Shown one piece after another: positions 13,137 through 13,347 of a stretch of 13,347 nucleotides of DNA. The notes below the pieces were generated by a model, which was not told the DNA's origin, did no database searches, and worked only from the letters and a program-made list of their open reading frames with translations. A program made the translations under genes and the position numbers. How positions within the stretch are numbered: position 1 is the stretch's first letter; the number at the start of each line of letters is the position of its first letter. The stretch spans positions 1 through 13,347 of the forward strand of contig QFOV01000073.1 in NCBI GenBank assembly GCA_003248565.1. Reading direction: 5' to 3'. Source of the stretch: Stenotrophomonas sp. (GTDB lineage Bacteria; Pseudomonadota; Gammaproteobacteria; Xanthomonadales; Xanthomonadaceae).

Positions 13137-13225
13137 TGTGGGAGCGGCGTAAGCCGCGAAGCTGGTGTTGCTGGCAGGCCTTCATCTGATGATGTGCGTG
13201 CTTCGCGGCTTACGCCGCTCCCACA
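13137..13225. repeat. REP doublet (REPIN), copy B of a repeated pair
   Basis: The left arm (13137-13162) is identical to that of copy A, and the right arm (13200-13225) is its perfect 26-bp inverse. The 37-bp centre differs from copy A at 6 positions. Overall 80 of 89 positions match copy A. It starts 188 bp after copy A in the same orientation. The 99 bp between the copies shows no gene, promoter or repeat that I can recognise. Confidence 0.8.
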
Positions 13226-13268
13226 AAGGGCATTGTGCGCACGCAGGTTGACCGGTTGGGGCGGTGTC

Positions 13269-13347
13269 TCAGGGAACGGACAGGTCCCAGTCGATGCTGC
13301 TTGTCAGCCAATCGGTCTCTTCTGTCTGACCAGGGGGCGTGTCTTGA
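13269..13347 (-). CDS. Possible 3' end of a gene running in from the right edge
   Basis: On the minus strand a frame stays open from the window edge to a TGA at 13269-13271, giving 25 residues ending QTEETDWLTSSIDWDLSVP. About two thirds of its codons end in G or C. The peptide is acidic with two tryptophans, as seen in real protein tails. I do not recognise the family. It is too short to be sure, and a chance open frame is possible. If real, it is convergent with the multi-PAS gene, and the REP doublets lie between the two 3' ends, where such elements normally accumulate. Confidence 0.4.
   Translation of the reverse strand, partial: QDTPPGQTEETDWLTSSIDWDLSVP

Noticed and set aside
12949..13225. 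Repeated units with spacer-like gaps, considered as CRISPR
   Set aside because: There are only two units, each an inverted doublet of REP arms with a conserved centre, and no cas genes are present.

Overview
The window is a flagellar (flg) locus with an adjoining cyclic-di-GMP / two-component signalling block from a GC-rich gammaproteobacterium of the Xanthomonadaceae, most likely Stenotrophomonas. The assignment rests on the gene order flgE-D-C-B / cheV / flgA-flgM-flgN, on GTAG-headed palindromes that look like the SMAG type of REP described in Stenotrophomonas maltophilia, and on paired GGAGCGGC...GCCGCGAA REP doublets. It comes from reading the sequence, not from a database search.

Layout. 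Positions 27-2805 (minus strand) hold the rod/hook operon start flgB, flgC, flgD, flgE, driven by a textbook sigma-54 site just upstream of flgB. Positions 2860-3037 are a small patch of palindromic repeats; the last overlaps the cheV stop codon. cheV (minus) and flgA (plus) diverge from a 113-bp region with a sigma-54 promoter facing flgA and a sigma-28-like promoter facing cheV. flgM, with its own near-consensus sigma-28 promoter, and flgN follow flgA; flgM and flgN overlap by 4 bp.

From 5534 the genes are signalling proteins: a soluble histidine kinase (plus); then, convergent to it across a REP doublet, a GGDEF-EAL-REC response regulator whose gene is translationally coupled to a membrane-bound PAS/HisKA_3 kinase gene (both minus); then a divergent 924-residue multi-PAS-GGDEF-EAL protein (plus) with a sigma-28 promoter whose -10 element is identical to that of flgM. 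Two kinases flanking one c-di-GMP response regulator next to flagellar genes recall the RavS/RavA-RavR systems of Xanthomonas campestris. That link comes from memory of architecture and location.

How it fits together: sigma-54 sites drive the early genes (flgB operon, flgA), sigma-28 sites drive late ones (flgM, cheV, the multi-PAS protein), and FlgM restrains sigma-28 until hook-basal-body completion. The proposed novelty is that a c-di-GMP enzyme is wired into the late flagellar regulon, beside a response regulator whose GGDEF and EAL domains both carry substitutions at key residues. The right end (12890-13268) has no gene: it holds a terminator and two 90%-identical 89-bp REP doublets repeated at a 188-bp interval. 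A probable gene end on the minus strand enters from the right edge.
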